Positions 15,056 to 24,440 of a stretch of DNA of 64,000 bases are shown here, piece after piece. Position 1 is the first letter of the stretch, and each line of letters begins with the position of its first letter. A program made the translations under genes and the position numbers. Source of the DNA: Hydrogenophaga pseudoflava NBRC 102511 (lineage in GTDB: Bacteria > Pseudomonadota > Gammaproteobacteria > Burkholderiales > Burkholderiaceae_C). The stretch is taken from NCBI RefSeq assembly GCF_001592285.1, contig NZ_BCWQ01000014.1:62001-126000 (forward strand), in the 5' to 3' direction. A model generated the notes under the pieces. The model worked only from the letters and a program-made list of their open reading frames with translations, was not told the DNA's origin and searched no databases.

Positions 15056-16984
15056 ATGACCCTCACCTCCCGGCGCCGTGTGGCTTCCACACGGCTTTTT
15101 TGTCTGTTGTCGCTGCTGCTCCTGGGCATACCGCTGCAGGCGGCGGAGCCCGACCCGGGCAGCGCCCCAGAAGCCAGCGACACCCGCGGCGAGCCCGAAC
15201 GTTTTGCGATTACGCTGCAGGCGCCGCCAGACCTGCAGGCCTTCTTGTCGCGCCACATCGAGCTGCAGCGCTACCGCCACCTGCCGGACCTGGACAGCGG
15301 TGAACTCGACCGACTGCTGCTCGCGGCACCCGACAACCTGCGGCAGTTGCTGGGCACGCAAGGCTTCTTTTCGCCGGAGGTGGAGGTCACCCGCCGGCCC
15401 GGCAGCGCACCGCTGGGCGACGTGCAGATCCGCATCGAACCCGGCCCGCCCACCCAGGTGGCGTCCTCGGCGGTCTATTTCAGCGGCGACATTGCCCGCC
15501 ACGCCGAGGCCGAAAACCAGCGCGAGGCGGTGCGCCAACGCGGTCAGCAGGCGGTGGGGCAACCCTTCTCGCAGGCGGCCTGGGACCGCACCAAATCCGA
15601 CACCCTGCGACTGCTCACCGCGGAGCGCTACCCGCGCGCGCGCATCGCCAACAGCTTGAGCGACATCGACGCCACCGGCCACGCCGCGCACTGGCACATC
15701 GAACTCGACTCCGGCGCGCCGGTGAAGATCGGCGAGGTGCAGGTGGAGGGCGCCGAGCGCTACGACCCGCGCACGGTCGAGCGCCTGGTGTGGCTGGCCG
15801 GCCTGCGGCCCGGCACCGACTACAGCCTGTCGCGGCTGCAGGACGCGCAGCAGCACATCGCCGACACCGGCTACTACAGCTCGGTGTTCGCCTACGTGGA
15901 CCTGGACGCTGCCGGTGAGGCCGACGCCCCGGCGCCGGTGGTGGTGCAGGTGCGCGAAGCGCCGCTCAAGAAGGTGGTGCTGGGCATCGGCGGCAGCACC
16001 AACAACGGCCCGCGCCTCTCGGCCGAACACCAGCACCTGCGCATGCCCTTCCTGGGCTGGCAGGCGCGCAGCAAGCTGCAGCTGGAGCGCCACGACCAGC
16101 TGCTGTCCACCGACTGGAGCGCGCCGGTGGAGGACGATGGCTGGCACTGGCTGACGGGCGGACGCCTGGCGCGGCAGACCGATGGCGACAACACCGTCTC
16201 CAGCCTGCGGCTGAGCCTGGGCAAGGCGCAAAACAGCCCGCGCATGGACCGGCGCTACTTCGTGCAATACGACCGCGCGCGAACCGTGAACACCGCGCTC
16301 GCCAGCCTCTCGTCCGACGGCAACGAGGCCGCCGTCTCGGTCAATTACGGCTGGACCTGGCGCCGCTTCGACCAGCTGCCCTTTCCCCAGAGCGGCTACG
16401 GCCTGGGCCTGACGCTGGGCGCCGGCACCACGCTTGGCAGTGAGCGCAAACCGTTCCTGAGCACGCAGGCGCGCTGGCTGGGCTACTGGCCGCTGGACCG
16501 CGGGCTCGGCGCCTGGACCGCCACCGCTGAAACGCGCGAGCCCACCACTGCCCCGCCGCCCAGCCGCCTCGGTCGGCTGGCCCTTCGGCTGCAGGGTGGC
16601 GCACTGCTGGCCGACAGCACCGCCCGCATTCCCGACACGCAGCTGTTCCTCACCGGGGGCGACAACACGGTGCGCGGCTACGGCCTGCGCGACATCGGTG
16701 TGCCCCAGGCCGATGGCAGCGTCGCGCCGGGGCGCTACATGGCGGTGGCCAGCTTCGAATGGCAGCGCCCGATCTGGCGCGGCGGCGTGCGCACCGACTG
16801 GGAAAGCGTGCTGTTTGCCGACGCGGGCATCGTGACCAACCAGCCCTCGCACACCAGCCCCAAGGTGGGCGTGGGCGCCGGGCTGCGATACAACAGCCCG
16901 GTGGGCCCGCTGCAGCTGGACCTGGCCTATGGCCTGGGGCCCAAGCGCCTGCGCGTCCACCTCAACGTGGGGTTCAGTTTCTGA
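15056..16984 (+). CDS. tamA: Omp85-family outer membrane translocation protein TamA
   Basis: A 642-residue outer membrane barrel with an N-terminal signal (RLFCLLSLLLLGIPLQAAE) and POTRA-type domains up to about residue 300. In the barrel, FLTGGDNTVRGYGLRDIG carries the conserved (V)RGY of the inward-folded loop. The protein ends in phenylalanine (LNVGFSF), as expected for an Omp85 barrel. TamA works with TamB, whose gene overlaps it by one base (TGATG), in moving autotransporters and lipids to the outer membrane. It starts 6 bases after the VWA gene. Confidence 0.95.
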   Translation: MTLTSRRRVASTRLFCLLSLLLLGIPLQAAEPDPGSAPEASDTRGEPERFAITLQAPPDLQAFLSRHIELQRYRHLPDLDSGELDRLLLAAPDNLRQLLGTQGFFSPEVEVTRRPGSAPLGDVQIRIEPGPPTQVASSAVYFSGDIARHAEAENQREAVRQRGQQAVGQPFSQAAWDRTKSDTLRLLTAERYPRARIANSLSDIDATGHAAHWHIELDSGAPVKIGEVQVEGAERYDPRTVERLVWLAGLRPGTDYSLSRLQDAQQHIADTGYYSSVFAYVDLDAAGEADAPAPVVVQVREAPLKKVVLGIGGSTNNGPRLSAEHQHLRMPFLGWQARSKLQLERHDQLLSTDWSAPVEDDGWHWLTGGRLARQTDGDNTVSSLRLSLGKAQNSPRMDRRYFVQYDRARTVNTALASLSSDGNEAAVSVNYGWTWRRFDQLPFPQSGYGLGLTLGAGTTLGSERKPFLSTQARWLGYWPLDRGLGAWTATAETREPTTAPPPSRLGRLALRLQGGALLADSTARIPDTQLFLTGGDNTVRGYGLRDIGVPQADGSVAPGRYMAVASFEWQRPIWRGGVRTDWESVLFADAGIVTNQPSHTSPKVGVGAGLRYNSPVGPLQLDLAYGLGPKRLRVHLNVGFSF

Positions 16985-19900
16985 TGCGCGCGCTTCGGAC
17001 CGGGCTGTGGCTGGCGGGCGGCGCGCTGGGTCTGCTGCTCGCGGCGGTGGTCGCGCTCTGGCTATGGGCCGGCACGCCCGGTTCGCTCGCGCAGGCACTG
17101 GCCTGGGCCGGACGCTGGACCCAGGAGGCGGACGCTTCGCCGGGCCGCCTGCAGACCGACAACGTCGAAGGCAGCCTGCGCGGCGGCGGGCGCATCGGCA
17201 GCCTGCGCTGGTCGCAGGACGGCCTCACGGTGCAGGCCGAGGGCGTGGCGCTGCAATGGGGCGACGCGCTGTGGACCGACGCGCTGCAAGGCCGGGGCCT
17301 GCACATCCCGTCGCTGGCCATCCGCAGCCTGCGGGTGGACGACCAGCGCCCTCCCACGCCGAGCGAGCCACTGGCAGACCTGAGCCTGCCCCTGCCGCTG
17401 CCGCTGAGCCTGGGCTTTTCGCTGCAGCGTTTCGAGCTCACGGGCCGGCAGGCGCTGAGCGCCACGGACATCGCCGGGCACTACCGCTACGCCGCGCTGT
17501 CCACGCCCATGGACGAACCCGCCCTGCCCGACACGCCGGGCGTGACCGCCGCGCACCGCCTGCGCCTCGATTCGCTGCAGTGGGCCGACGGGCGCTACCG
17601 CGGGCAGCTCAACCTGGGCGCGCAGGCCCCGCTGCCCCTGGCGCTGGCGCTGCAGGGCGAGGTGCAGGGCCGCGTGCCCGACGGGCCTGCGCTGCAGCTG
17701 CAGGCCCAGGCGCGCGCCAACGGCACGCTGGCCGGTGTGGGCGCCGCGCTCGACATCAGCGCCCAGGCCCAACCCGCGGACGGCGCCACCGGCCCGGACG
17801 CCACCACCCTGTCGCTCACCGCCCGCGTGCTGCCCTGGGCCGACCAGCCCCTGCACAGCGCCGACGTGAACGCGCGCGCCCTCAACCTCGCCATGCTCTG
17901 GCCAACCGCGCCGGTGACAGCGCTGAGCGGGCAGCTGCAGGCGCAGCCCGAAGGCGACGGCTGGCGCGCCAGGGTGCAGCTCACCAACGCCCGCGAGCAG
18001 CCCGCCGACCAGCAGGGCCTGCCGCTGCAGCAGCTGCAGGCCGAGGTGCTGCAGAGCGGCGGGCGCTGGACCGTGCGCGGGCTGCAGGCGCGGCTGGGCG
18101 GCGGCACCCTGCAAGGCCAGGCCTCGTTCACAGCGGGCCCTGCTGGCCAGGGGGCATCGGCCCTCACCGACTGGCAAGGCGAACTGCAGGTCCAGGGTGT
18201 GCAGTCCACGCGGCTCTGGAGCACGCTGCCGCCCGGCGTGCTCGACGGCAAGGCCAGCGCGCGCGCCGCCCCCTCACCCGCACCTGCCGGCGCCGTCGAC
18301 CTGCAGGCGCAGCTGGGCGCGGCGGGCGCGCGGCTGCAGGGCCAGGGCCGGCTGGAGCCGGCTCAGCGCAGCCTGCAGGGCCGCTGGGGTCTGGAGCTGC
18401 CCGGGGCGCGGCTGGACTGGGACGGCCAGGCCGGCCACGCCAGCGGACAAGGCGACCTGCGCGCGCGGCTGGACAACACGCCCCGCCTGCTCGACTGGGT
18501 GCGCGGCCTGCGCAGCCTGCCGGTGTGGAGCGCATCGGCACGCGACATGCTGGCCTCGCTCGACCGGCTGCGCGTCGACAACGGCGGCAGCGCCCGGGTG
18601 CAGTGGTCGGGCGGGCTGGCCGCGCTGGGCTGGCCGGCACCGGCTGCGGCGTCCACATCCCCATCAGCGCCGGTGACCCCGGTGGCACCACCCCGGCTGC
18701 AGGCCACGCTGAACCTGCCCGGCCTCGGCTGGCAGGGCGGCGACGGCGCCGCACCGCTGCGCATCGAAGGCCTGGCGCTGAGCGCCGCCGGCCCGCTGGA
18801 CGCCCTCGCGCTCAACGCGGCCGGCAGCGCCACCACCGCCGGCTGGCGGCTGGGCCTAGACGCGGGAGGGCAGCTGGGCGTGGCCTCCACGGGCGGCCGG
18901 CTCGACCTGTCCCGCCTGCAGCTGCGCCTGAACCCCGAGACGGCATCGGCCCGCACGCCCGGCTGGCGGCTGGACAGCACCACGCCGCTGCGGCTGGGGT
19001 GGACCATCGACCCGGCCAACGGCCTGGCGCTGGACGCGGGCACCGGCGCGCTGGCGCTCAGCCCCCTGCCCGGCACCGCGGCCGCCCCCCAGACCCCGCT
19101 CACCCTAGACTGGCAGCGCCTGGTCTGGCAGGCCCAGACGCTGGACACCCGGGGCCGGCTGCAGGGCCTGTCGCTGCCCTGGCTGGAGTCGTTCGCGGCC
19201 CTGGGGCCCGCGCCGTCCCCGCTGGCCTCGAACGGCCTGGCCGGCGACCTGGTGCTCGACGGCGACTGGGACCTGCGCCTGCCCACGAACCCGTCCGCCC
19301 CGTTCACCCTGGCGGCCAGCCTGCAGCGGCGCAGCGGCGACCTGCGATGGAACGGCGGCAACGGCAGCCCGGACGCGCCCCTGTCGGCCGGTGTGCGGGA
19401 CGCGAGGCTGAGCCTGAACGTGCAGGACCGGCGGCTGCAGGCGCTGCTGCGCTGGGACACCGAGCGCCTGGGCCAGGCCAGCGCCGACCTCGCCAGCACG
19501 CTCGGCAGCGGCACCGGCGACAGCACCGACCCGCTCGAACGCTGGTGGCCCGCCAGCGCCCCGCTCAGCGGCTCGGCCCAGGTGCGGCTGCCGCAGGTGG
19601 GGGTGTGGTCGCTGCTGGCGCCGCCCGGCTGGCGCATGCAGGGCACGCTCAGCGCCGACGCCCGCCTGGGCGGCACGCGCGGATCGCCCGCATGGAGCGG
19701 CAGCCTGCAGGCCGACGAGCTGGCCCTGCGCTCCGTCGTCGATGGCATCGCCTTCACCAACGGGCAGCTCCGCGCCACCCTCGCGGGCGAGCGCATCCGC
19801 GTCGACCGCTTCAGCCTGCAGGGCCCGGGCGGCGCGGCCAGCGGCGGCACGCTGGAGGCCAGCGGCCAGGCCGAGTGGCGCAGCGTGCCCGGCAGCCTGC

Positions 19901-20883
19901 TGCGCCAGCCCTACATCGAGCTGAAGGCCCAGGCGCAGCGCCTGCGCATCTCCAGCCGCCCCGACCGCCGCCTCACGCTGTCGGGCGACGCCAATGCCAC
20001 GCTGGACGGCCGCCTGCTGCAGCTGCGCGGCCAGCTCAAGGCCGACTCGGCGCTGTTCATCCTGCCCGACGAGAGCACGCCCAGCCTGGGCGACGACGTG
20101 GTGGTGCGCAGCACGCGCGACCTGCCCGTGCCCGAAGGCACCGGCCAGCGCGTGTTGCCGGACGTCTCGGTCGCGCTGGACCTGGGGCCGCAGTTCGAGG
20201 TGCGTGGCCAGGGTCTGGACGCGCGTCTGGAGGGGCAGCTCAGCCTGCGCGCCACGCCCGCCCTGCCGACGCCGCGCGTGCTGGGCGAGGTGCGCACCGT
20301 CAACGGCACCTTCCGCGCCTACGACCAGAATCTGCGCATCGAGTCGGGCGTGCTGCGCTTCACCGGCCCCTACGACGACCCGGCGCTGGACATCCGCGCC
20401 GTGCGCGTGCTGCCCGAAAACACCAACCAGCGCGTGGGGGTGCAGCTCAGCGGCAACGCCCAGGCCCCGCGCGTGGCCCTGTTCGCCGACCCGGACCTGC
20501 CCGACGGCGACAAGCTGGCCTGGCTGGTGCTCGGTCGCCCGGCCTCGGCCGCCGGGGCGCAGGCCTTCGTGCTGCAGCAGGCGGCGCGGCGCCTGCTCTC
20601 CAGCGGTGGCGAGCCGCTGGACGGTGCGCTGGCGCGCACGCTGGGCATCGACGAGATCGGCTTCTCCGGCTCGGGCACCAGCGCCGACGGCACCACCACC
20701 GGGGCGGCGCTCACGCTGGGCAAGCGCCTCTCCAGCGACCTCTACCTGAGCTACGAACAGAGCCTGGCCGGCGCCATGAGCACGGTCTCGATCCTGTACG
20801 ACCTCTCGCGCCGCCTGACCCTGCGCGCACGCGCCGGCACCGAGAACGCGATCGACCTGATCTTCACCCACCGCTACGACTGA
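16984..20883 (+). CDS. tamB: Translocation and assembly module protein TamB
   Basis: A 1299-residue AsmA/TamB-type protein. One N-terminal anchor (LWLAGGALGLLLAAVVALWLWA) is followed by a long beta-rich periplasmic stretch. The C-terminal DUF490 domain includes RVLPENTNQRVGVQLSGNA, the family's typical LPDGDKLAWLVLGRP, and an end close to NAIDLIFTHRYD. The length fits the family (about 1200-1400). It spans the periplasm and pairs with TamA. The start at 16984 is chosen for the anchor and the 1-base overlap; a longer frame begins inside tamA. Confidence 0.95.
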   Translation: MRALRTGLWLAGGALGLLLAAVVALWLWAGTPGSLAQALAWAGRWTQEADASPGRLQTDNVEGSLRGGGRIGSLRWSQDGLTVQAEGVALQWGDALWTDALQGRGLHIPSLAIRSLRVDDQRPPTPSEPLADLSLPLPLPLSLGFSLQRFELTGRQALSATDIAGHYRYAALSTPMDEPALPDTPGVTAAHRLRLDSLQWADGRYRGQLNLGAQAPLPLALALQGEVQGRVPDGPALQLQAQARANGTLAGVGAALDISAQAQPADGATGPDATTLSLTARVLPWADQPLHSADVNARALNLAMLWPTAPVTALSGQLQAQPEGDGWRARVQLTNAREQPADQQGLPLQQLQAEVLQSGGRWTVRGLQARLGGGTLQGQASFTAGPAGQGASALTDWQGELQVQGVQSTRLWSTLPPGVLDGKASARAAPSPAPAGAVDLQAQLGAAGARLQGQGRLEPAQRSLQGRWGLELPGARLDWDGQAGHASGQGDLRARLDNTPRLLDWVRGLRSLPVWSASARDMLASLDRLRVDNGGSARVQWSGGLAALGWPAPAAASTSPSAPVTPVAPPRLQATLNLPGLGWQGGDGAAPLRIEGLALSAAGPLDALALNAAGSATTAGWRLGLDAGGQLGVASTGGRLDLSRLQLRLNPETASARTPGWRLDSTTPLRLGWTIDPANGLALDAGTGALALSPLPGTAAAPQTPLTLDWQRLVWQAQTLDTRGRLQGLSLPWLESFAALGPAPSPLASNGLAGDLVLDGDWDLRLPTNPSAPFTLAASLQRRSGDLRWNGGNGSPDAPLSAGVRDARLSLNVQDRRLQALLRWDTERLGQASADLASTLGSGTGDSTDPLERWWPASAPLSGSAQVRLPQVGVWSLLAPPGWRMQGTLSADARLGGTRGSPAWSGSLQADELALRSVVDGIAFTNGQLRATLAGERIRVDRFSLQGPGGAASGGTLEASGQAEWRSVPGSLLRQPYIELKAQAQRLRISSRPDRRLTLSGDANATLDGRLLQLRGQLKADSALFILPDESTPSLGDDVVVRSTRDLPVPEGTGQRVLPDVSVALDLGPQFEVRGQGLDARLEGQLSLRATPALPTPRVLGEVRTVNGTFRAYDQNLRIESGVLRFTGPYDDPALDIRAVRVLPENTNQRVGVQLSGNAQAPRVALFADPDLPDGDKLAWLVLGRPASAAGAQAFVLQQAARRLLSSGGEPLDGALARTLGIDEIGFSGSGTSADGTTTGAALTLGKRLSSDLYLSYEQSLAGAMSTVSILYDLSRRLTLRARAGTENAIDLIFTHRYD

Positions 20884-20904
20884 AAACCCCCCGGGCGCCG
20901 CACA

Positions 20905-20910
20905 TACAAT
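20905..20910 (+). promoter_or_regulatory. -10-like element before tRNA-Arg
   Basis: TACAAT lies 14 bases before the first base of the tRNA, a normal distance for a tRNA promoter. The -35 region would lie over the tamB stop codon and is weak. Confidence 0.4.
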
Positions 20911-20924
20911 GCGGGCTCTCTCAA

Positions 20925-20999
20925 GCCGCCATAGTTCAATGGATAGAACGAGCGCCTCCTAAGCGCTAGATACAGGTTCGATTCCTGTTGGTGGTACCA
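20925..20999 (+). tRNA. tRNA-Arg (anticodon CCT)
   Basis: A full cloverleaf of 75 bases including an encoded CCA end. The acceptor stem is GCCGCCA paired with TGGTGGT (with G-U pairs). The anticodon stem AGCGC/GCGCT encloses the loop CTCCTAA, giving anticodon CCT, which reads the arginine codon AGG. The T arm is ACAGG-TTCGATT-CCTGT. Only one base separates its 3' end from the stop codon of the converging ABC permease gene. Confidence 0.97.
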
Positions 21000-21000
21000 G

Positions 21001-22611
21001 TCACCGCTGGCGCAACGTACGCGAGAGCATGATCACCGGCACCAGGCCCACCAGCACCAGCGTCAGGGCTGGCAAGGCCGCCTCCCCCAGGCGCTCGTCG
21101 CGCGCCAGCTGGTAGGCCACCACCGCCAGGGTGTCGCTGTTGAAGGGCCGCAGCACCAGGGTGGCCGGCAGTTCCTTCATCACGTCCACAAACACCAGCA
21201 GCGCCGCCGCCGCCGTCGTGCGCCGCAGCAGCGGCCAGTGCACGCGGGCGGCCAGCGCAGCGCCGGTGGTGCCGAGCATGCGGGCCGAGTCGTCCAGGCT
21301 GGCCGGGATGCGCGCATAGCCGCTCTGCGCCGATTGCAGGGCCACCGCCGTGAAGCGAACCAGGTAGGCCCAGACGATGCCCATCACGGTGGCGGTCACC
21401 CAGTAGCCGATGCTGCCATCGGGAAAGGCCTTCTGCGCCCAGCCCACCGGCAGCAGCAGGCCGACCACGATCACCGCGCCCGGCACCGCATAGCCCAGCC
21501 CCGCCAGTTGCACCACACCCCGTGTCAGCGGACCGGGCCGGGTGCGCACGGCAAACGCCAGCACCAGGGCCAGCACCGTGGCCGCCGCCGCGCTGATGGC
21601 GGCCAGGCGCACGCTGTTGCCGGCCCACTGCACGAACGAGGTCCAGGGCAGTTCTTCCCAGCCGCCGATCAGCGGGCGCAGCATGAACAGCACCGGCAGC
21701 ACGAAACCAAACAGAATGGGCAGCGCGCAGGCCAGCCAGGCCAGCGCGGACCGCCCGCCCGACAGCGGCACCGGCTGCGCGTCGGCGCTGCCGGCGCGCT
21801 GGCCGCGCAGCGAGGCAAAGCGCATGCGCTGCTGCGCGCGCCGCTCCAGCCACAGCAGCAGCGCCACCAGCGCCAGCAGCATGGTGGCCAGCTGCGCCGC
21901 CGCCAGCGGCATGTCCATGGACAGCCAGGCCTTGTAGATGCCGGCGGTGAAGGTCTGGATGCCGAAGTAGCTGGCCACGCCGAAGTCGGCCAGCGTCTCC
22001 ATCAGTGCCAGCGCCACCCCCGCCGCCACCGCCGGGCGCGCCAGCGGCAGCGCCACCTCGCGGATGCGGCGCGACAGCGGCGCGCCCAGCAGGCGGGCAG
22101 CTTCCATCAGCTGCGCCGCGCGCTCGGTCAGTGCCGTGCGCGCCAGCAGGTAGACATAGGGGTAAAGCGAGAAGGTGAAGACCCAGACCGCGCCCGGCGT
22201 GTTGCGGATCTCGGGGAACACCCGCCCGCGCAGGCCGAAGCTCTCGCGCATCCAGACCTGGAGCGGGCCGCTGAACTGCAGGAAGTCGGTGTAGGCGTAG
22301 GCCACCACATAGGCCGGCATGGCCAGCGGCAGCAGCAGCGCCCACTCGAACACGCGCCGCCCGGGGAAGTCGAACAGGGTGACGGCGCTGGCGGTGGCCA
22401 TGCCCACCACCGCGACACCCAGCGCCACGCTCAGGCACAGCACCACCGACGTGACGGTGTAGTCCGGCAGCACGGTGCGCGACATTTCCGCGAGCACCTC
22501 GCGCGCCGCGGCGTCGAACTGGGACCAGGACGCCAGCAGCGCCAGCACCGGCAGGGTCAGCGCCAGGGCCAGCAGCAGCAGACCAACGGTGGAGGAAATG
22601 CGGGACAACAC
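21001..22611 (-). CDS. Iron(III)-type ABC transporter permease (FbpB-like)
   Basis: A 536-residue inner membrane protein built of two homologous permease halves, the layout of FbpB/ThiP-type permeases. Each half ends with a coupling loop: EAARLLGAPLSRRIREVALPLARPAV and DDSARMLGTTGAALAARVHWPLLR. About twelve helices are visible. The divergent neighbour encodes the matching ATPase. No periplasmic binding protein gene lies nearby, so the substrate (ferric iron is most common) is inferred from family resemblance. The stop codon abuts the tRNA gene. Confidence 0.85.
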   Translation of the reverse strand: MLSRISSTVGLLLLALALTLPVLALLASWSQFDAAAREVLAEMSRTVLPDYTVTSVVLCLSVALGVAVVGMATASAVTLFDFPGRRVFEWALLLPLAMPAYVVAYAYTDFLQFSGPLQVWMRESFGLRGRVFPEIRNTPGAVWVFTFSLYPYVYLLARTALTERAAQLMEAARLLGAPLSRRIREVALPLARPAVAAGVALALMETLADFGVASYFGIQTFTAGIYKAWLSMDMPLAAAQLATMLLALVALLLWLERRAQQRMRFASLRGQRAGSADAQPVPLSGGRSALAWLACALPILFGFVLPVLFMLRPLIGGWEELPWTSFVQWAGNSVRLAAISAAAATVLALVLAFAVRTRPGPLTRGVVQLAGLGYAVPGAVIVVGLLLPVGWAQKAFPDGSIGYWVTATVMGIVWAYLVRFTAVALQSAQSGYARIPASLDDSARMLGTTGAALAARVHWPLLRRTTAAAALLVFVDVMKELPATLVLRPFNSDTLAVVAYQLARDERLGEAALPALTLVLVGLVPVIMLSRTLRQR

Positions 22612-22619
22612 AAATGAGA

Positions 22620-22637
22620 ATTGTAGTTATCTACAAT
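22620..22637. promoter_or_regulatory. Perfect inverted repeat between divergent ABC transporter genes
   Basis: ATTGTAG-TTAT-CTACAAT: 7-bp perfect arms in a 34-bp intergenic space. Each strand reads TACAAT at one end, a good -10 for the gene on that side. The nearby AATGAGAATTGTAGTTATC matches a 19-base Fur consensus at about 11 positions, which is weak. Confidence 0.5.
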
Positions 22638-22645
22638 GGACCACC

Positions 22646-23752
22646 ATGTTCCTCCAGGTCAGCCAGCTCAGCGTCAAGTACTCCGGCTCGTCCCACCCCG
22701 CAGTGGACGGCGTGTCGCTCGGCCTTCGTGCGGGCGACATCGGCGTGCTGATCGGGCCCTCGGGCTGCGGCAAGACCACGCTGCTGCGCGCGGTCGCCGG
22801 ACTGGAACGTGCGCACGCCGGCAGCATCACGCTGGAGCGCGAAACCGTCAGCGACGGCTCGCTGCACGTGCCCGCCGAGCGGCGACGCATCGGCATGGTG
22901 TTCCAGGACTACGCGCTGTTCCCCCACCTCGACGTCGGCCGCAACGTGGCCTTCGGCATCGCCAAACTGCCGCGCGCCGAACGCGAGCAGCGCGTGGCCG
23001 AGGTGCTGGCGCTGGTCGGGCTGGACGGCATGCAGGCGCGCTACCCGCACGAGCTCTCCGGCGGCCAGCAGCAGCGCGTGGCCCTGGCCCGCGCCCTGGC
23101 ACCGCACCCCCGGCTGCTGCTGCTGGATGAACCATTCTCCAACCTCGACGTCGACCTGCGCGAGCGGCTGGCGCACGAGGTGCGCGGCATCCTCAAGGCC
23201 GCCGGCGCCACCGCCCTCTTCGTCACCCACGACCAGCTGGAAGCCTTCGCCATCGGCGACCTGATCGGCGTCATGCACCAGGGTCACCTGCACCAGTGGG
23301 ACGACGCCTATGCGCTCTACCACCGGCCCGCCACGCGCTTCGTGGCCGAGTTCATCGGCCACGGCGTGTTCGCGCCGGCACAGATCCAGCAGGTGGCCGG
23401 CGAGGTGATCGTGCAGACGCCCATGGGCGCGCTGCTGGATGTCGAGGAATGCCCGCTGCCCTCGGCCTACGAGGCCGGGCTGTGCGACGTGCTGCTGCGC
23501 GCCGACGACATCGTGCACGACGACGAGGCGCCGGTGAAGGCGCAGATCGTGCGCAAGGCCTTCCGCGGCTCCGAGTTCCTCTACACGCTGCGCCTGTCCA
23601 GCGGTGAGACGCTGATGACGCACGTGCCCTCGCACCACAACCACGCGGTGGGCGAGTGGATCGGCATCCGGGCCGAGGTCGACCACGTGGTCACCTTCGA
23701 GCGCGGCGCCACGGCGACCACGCCGCCCGCGCCGGGCGTGCACCTGCGCTGA
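22646..23752 (+). CDS. ABC transporter ATP-binding protein (FbpC-like)
   Basis: A 368-residue ATPase of the ferric iron/spermidine-type importers. Walker A is GPSGCGKTT, the Q-loop is MVFQDYALFPHLDV, the signature is LSGGQQQRVALARAL, Walker B is LLLLDEPFSNLD, and the switch histidine is in FVTHDQLEA. About 120 residues of C-terminal TOBE-like regulatory domain follow. It is divergent from the permease gene with only 34 bases between them. Substrate not proven; iron is the likeliest. Confidence 0.9.
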   Translation: MFLQVSQLSVKYSGSSHPAVDGVSLGLRAGDIGVLIGPSGCGKTTLLRAVAGLERAHAGSITLERETVSDGSLHVPAERRRIGMVFQDYALFPHLDVGRNVAFGIAKLPRAEREQRVAEVLALVGLDGMQARYPHELSGGQQQRVALARALAPHPRLLLLDEPFSNLDVDLRERLAHEVRGILKAAGATALFVTHDQLEAFAIGDLIGVMHQGHLHQWDDAYALYHRPATRFVAEFIGHGVFAPAQIQQVAGEVIVQTPMGALLDVEECPLPSAYEAGLCDVLLRADDIVHDDEAPVKAQIVRKAFRGSEFLYTLRLSSGETLMTHVPSHHNHAVGEWIGIRAEVDHVVTFERGATATTPPAPGVHLR

Positions 23753-23759
23753 GGCCCCG

Positions 23760-24428
23760 GTGGCGGGTGCCCGGACCACGCCGTCCATCCTGCTCACCGG
23801 CTTCGAGCCGTTCGGTGGCGAACGCCTCAACCCCAGCGCGCTCGTCGCGCAGGCCCTGCACGGCCAGCACATCGGCGGCCGGCCGGTGACCTCTCTGGTG
23901 CTGCCCTGTGTGTTCGGTGACGCCATCGCCGCACTGGAGCAGGAGCTGGCGGCTCAGCGACCCGCCCTGGTGCTCTGCCTCGGACAGGCCGGCGGACGCG
24001 AAGGCGTGACGGTGGAGCGCATCGCCGTCAACCGGGACGACGCGCGCATCCCGGACAACGCGGGCGCGCAGCCGCTGGACCGTGCGGTGCTGCCAGGCGC
24101 ACCGGCGGCCTACTTCAGCCGCCTGCCGGTCAAGGCCCTGGTGGCGGCGCTGCAGGCCAAGGACGTGCCGGCGGCTGAGTCGCTGAGCGCCGGCAGCTTC
24201 GTCTGCAACCACCTGTTCTATGGCCTGATGCACGCCCTGCGGCGCCGCCGCAGCGTGCAGGCCGGCTTCGTGCACCTGCCCTGGCTGCCCGAGCAGGTCG
24301 CGGAGCGCCCCAGGGCCTTCGCGCTCCCGCTGGACACCCAGGTGCACGCCGTGCAGCACCTGCTGGCCACAGCGTTGCAGTGGCGAGGCCGGGGCGACCT
24401 GCAGCGCGTGGGCGGCGCGCTGGACTGA
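23760..24428 (+). CDS. pcp: Pyroglutamyl-peptidase I
   Basis: A 222-residue cysteine peptidase (family C15) that removes N-terminal pyroglutamate from peptides in the cytoplasm. Motifs are GFEPFGGERLNPS (14-26), GQAGGREGVTVERIAVN with the conserved glutamate, SAGSFVCNHLFYGLMH with catalytic Cys149, and GFVHLPWLPEQ with His172. It starts with GTG, 7 bases after the ABC ATPase stop, so it may be co-transcribed with it by position only. Confidence 0.92.
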   Translation: MAGARTTPSILLTGFEPFGGERLNPSALVAQALHGQHIGGRPVTSLVLPCVFGDAIAALEQELAAQRPALVLCLGQAGGREGVTVERIAVNRDDARIPDNAGAQPLDRAVLPGAPAAYFSRLPVKALVAALQAKDVPAAESLSAGSFVCNHLFYGLMHALRRRRSVQAGFVHLPWLPEQVAERPRAFALPLDTQVHAVQHLLATALQWRGRGDLQRVGGALD

Positions 24429-24440
24429 TCCCGCTCCGCT

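Noticed and set aside
14879..17098. A 739-codon minus-strand frame opposite tamA
   Set aside because: It has no recognisable domain and its composition is that of an antisense frame. tamA on the other strand has signal peptide, POTRA and barrel features.
16929..20969. A 1346-codon plus-strand frame overlapping tamB in another frame
   Set aside because: The product is a repetitive Ala/Arg/Pro sequence without domains, while the overlapping frame has the full TamB pattern and overlaps tamA by one base.
20925..21000. An integration (att) site of a mobile element at tRNA-Arg
   Set aside because: No integrase, direct repeat of the tRNA 3' end or foreign gene block is seen beside it; the next gene is an ordinary transporter.
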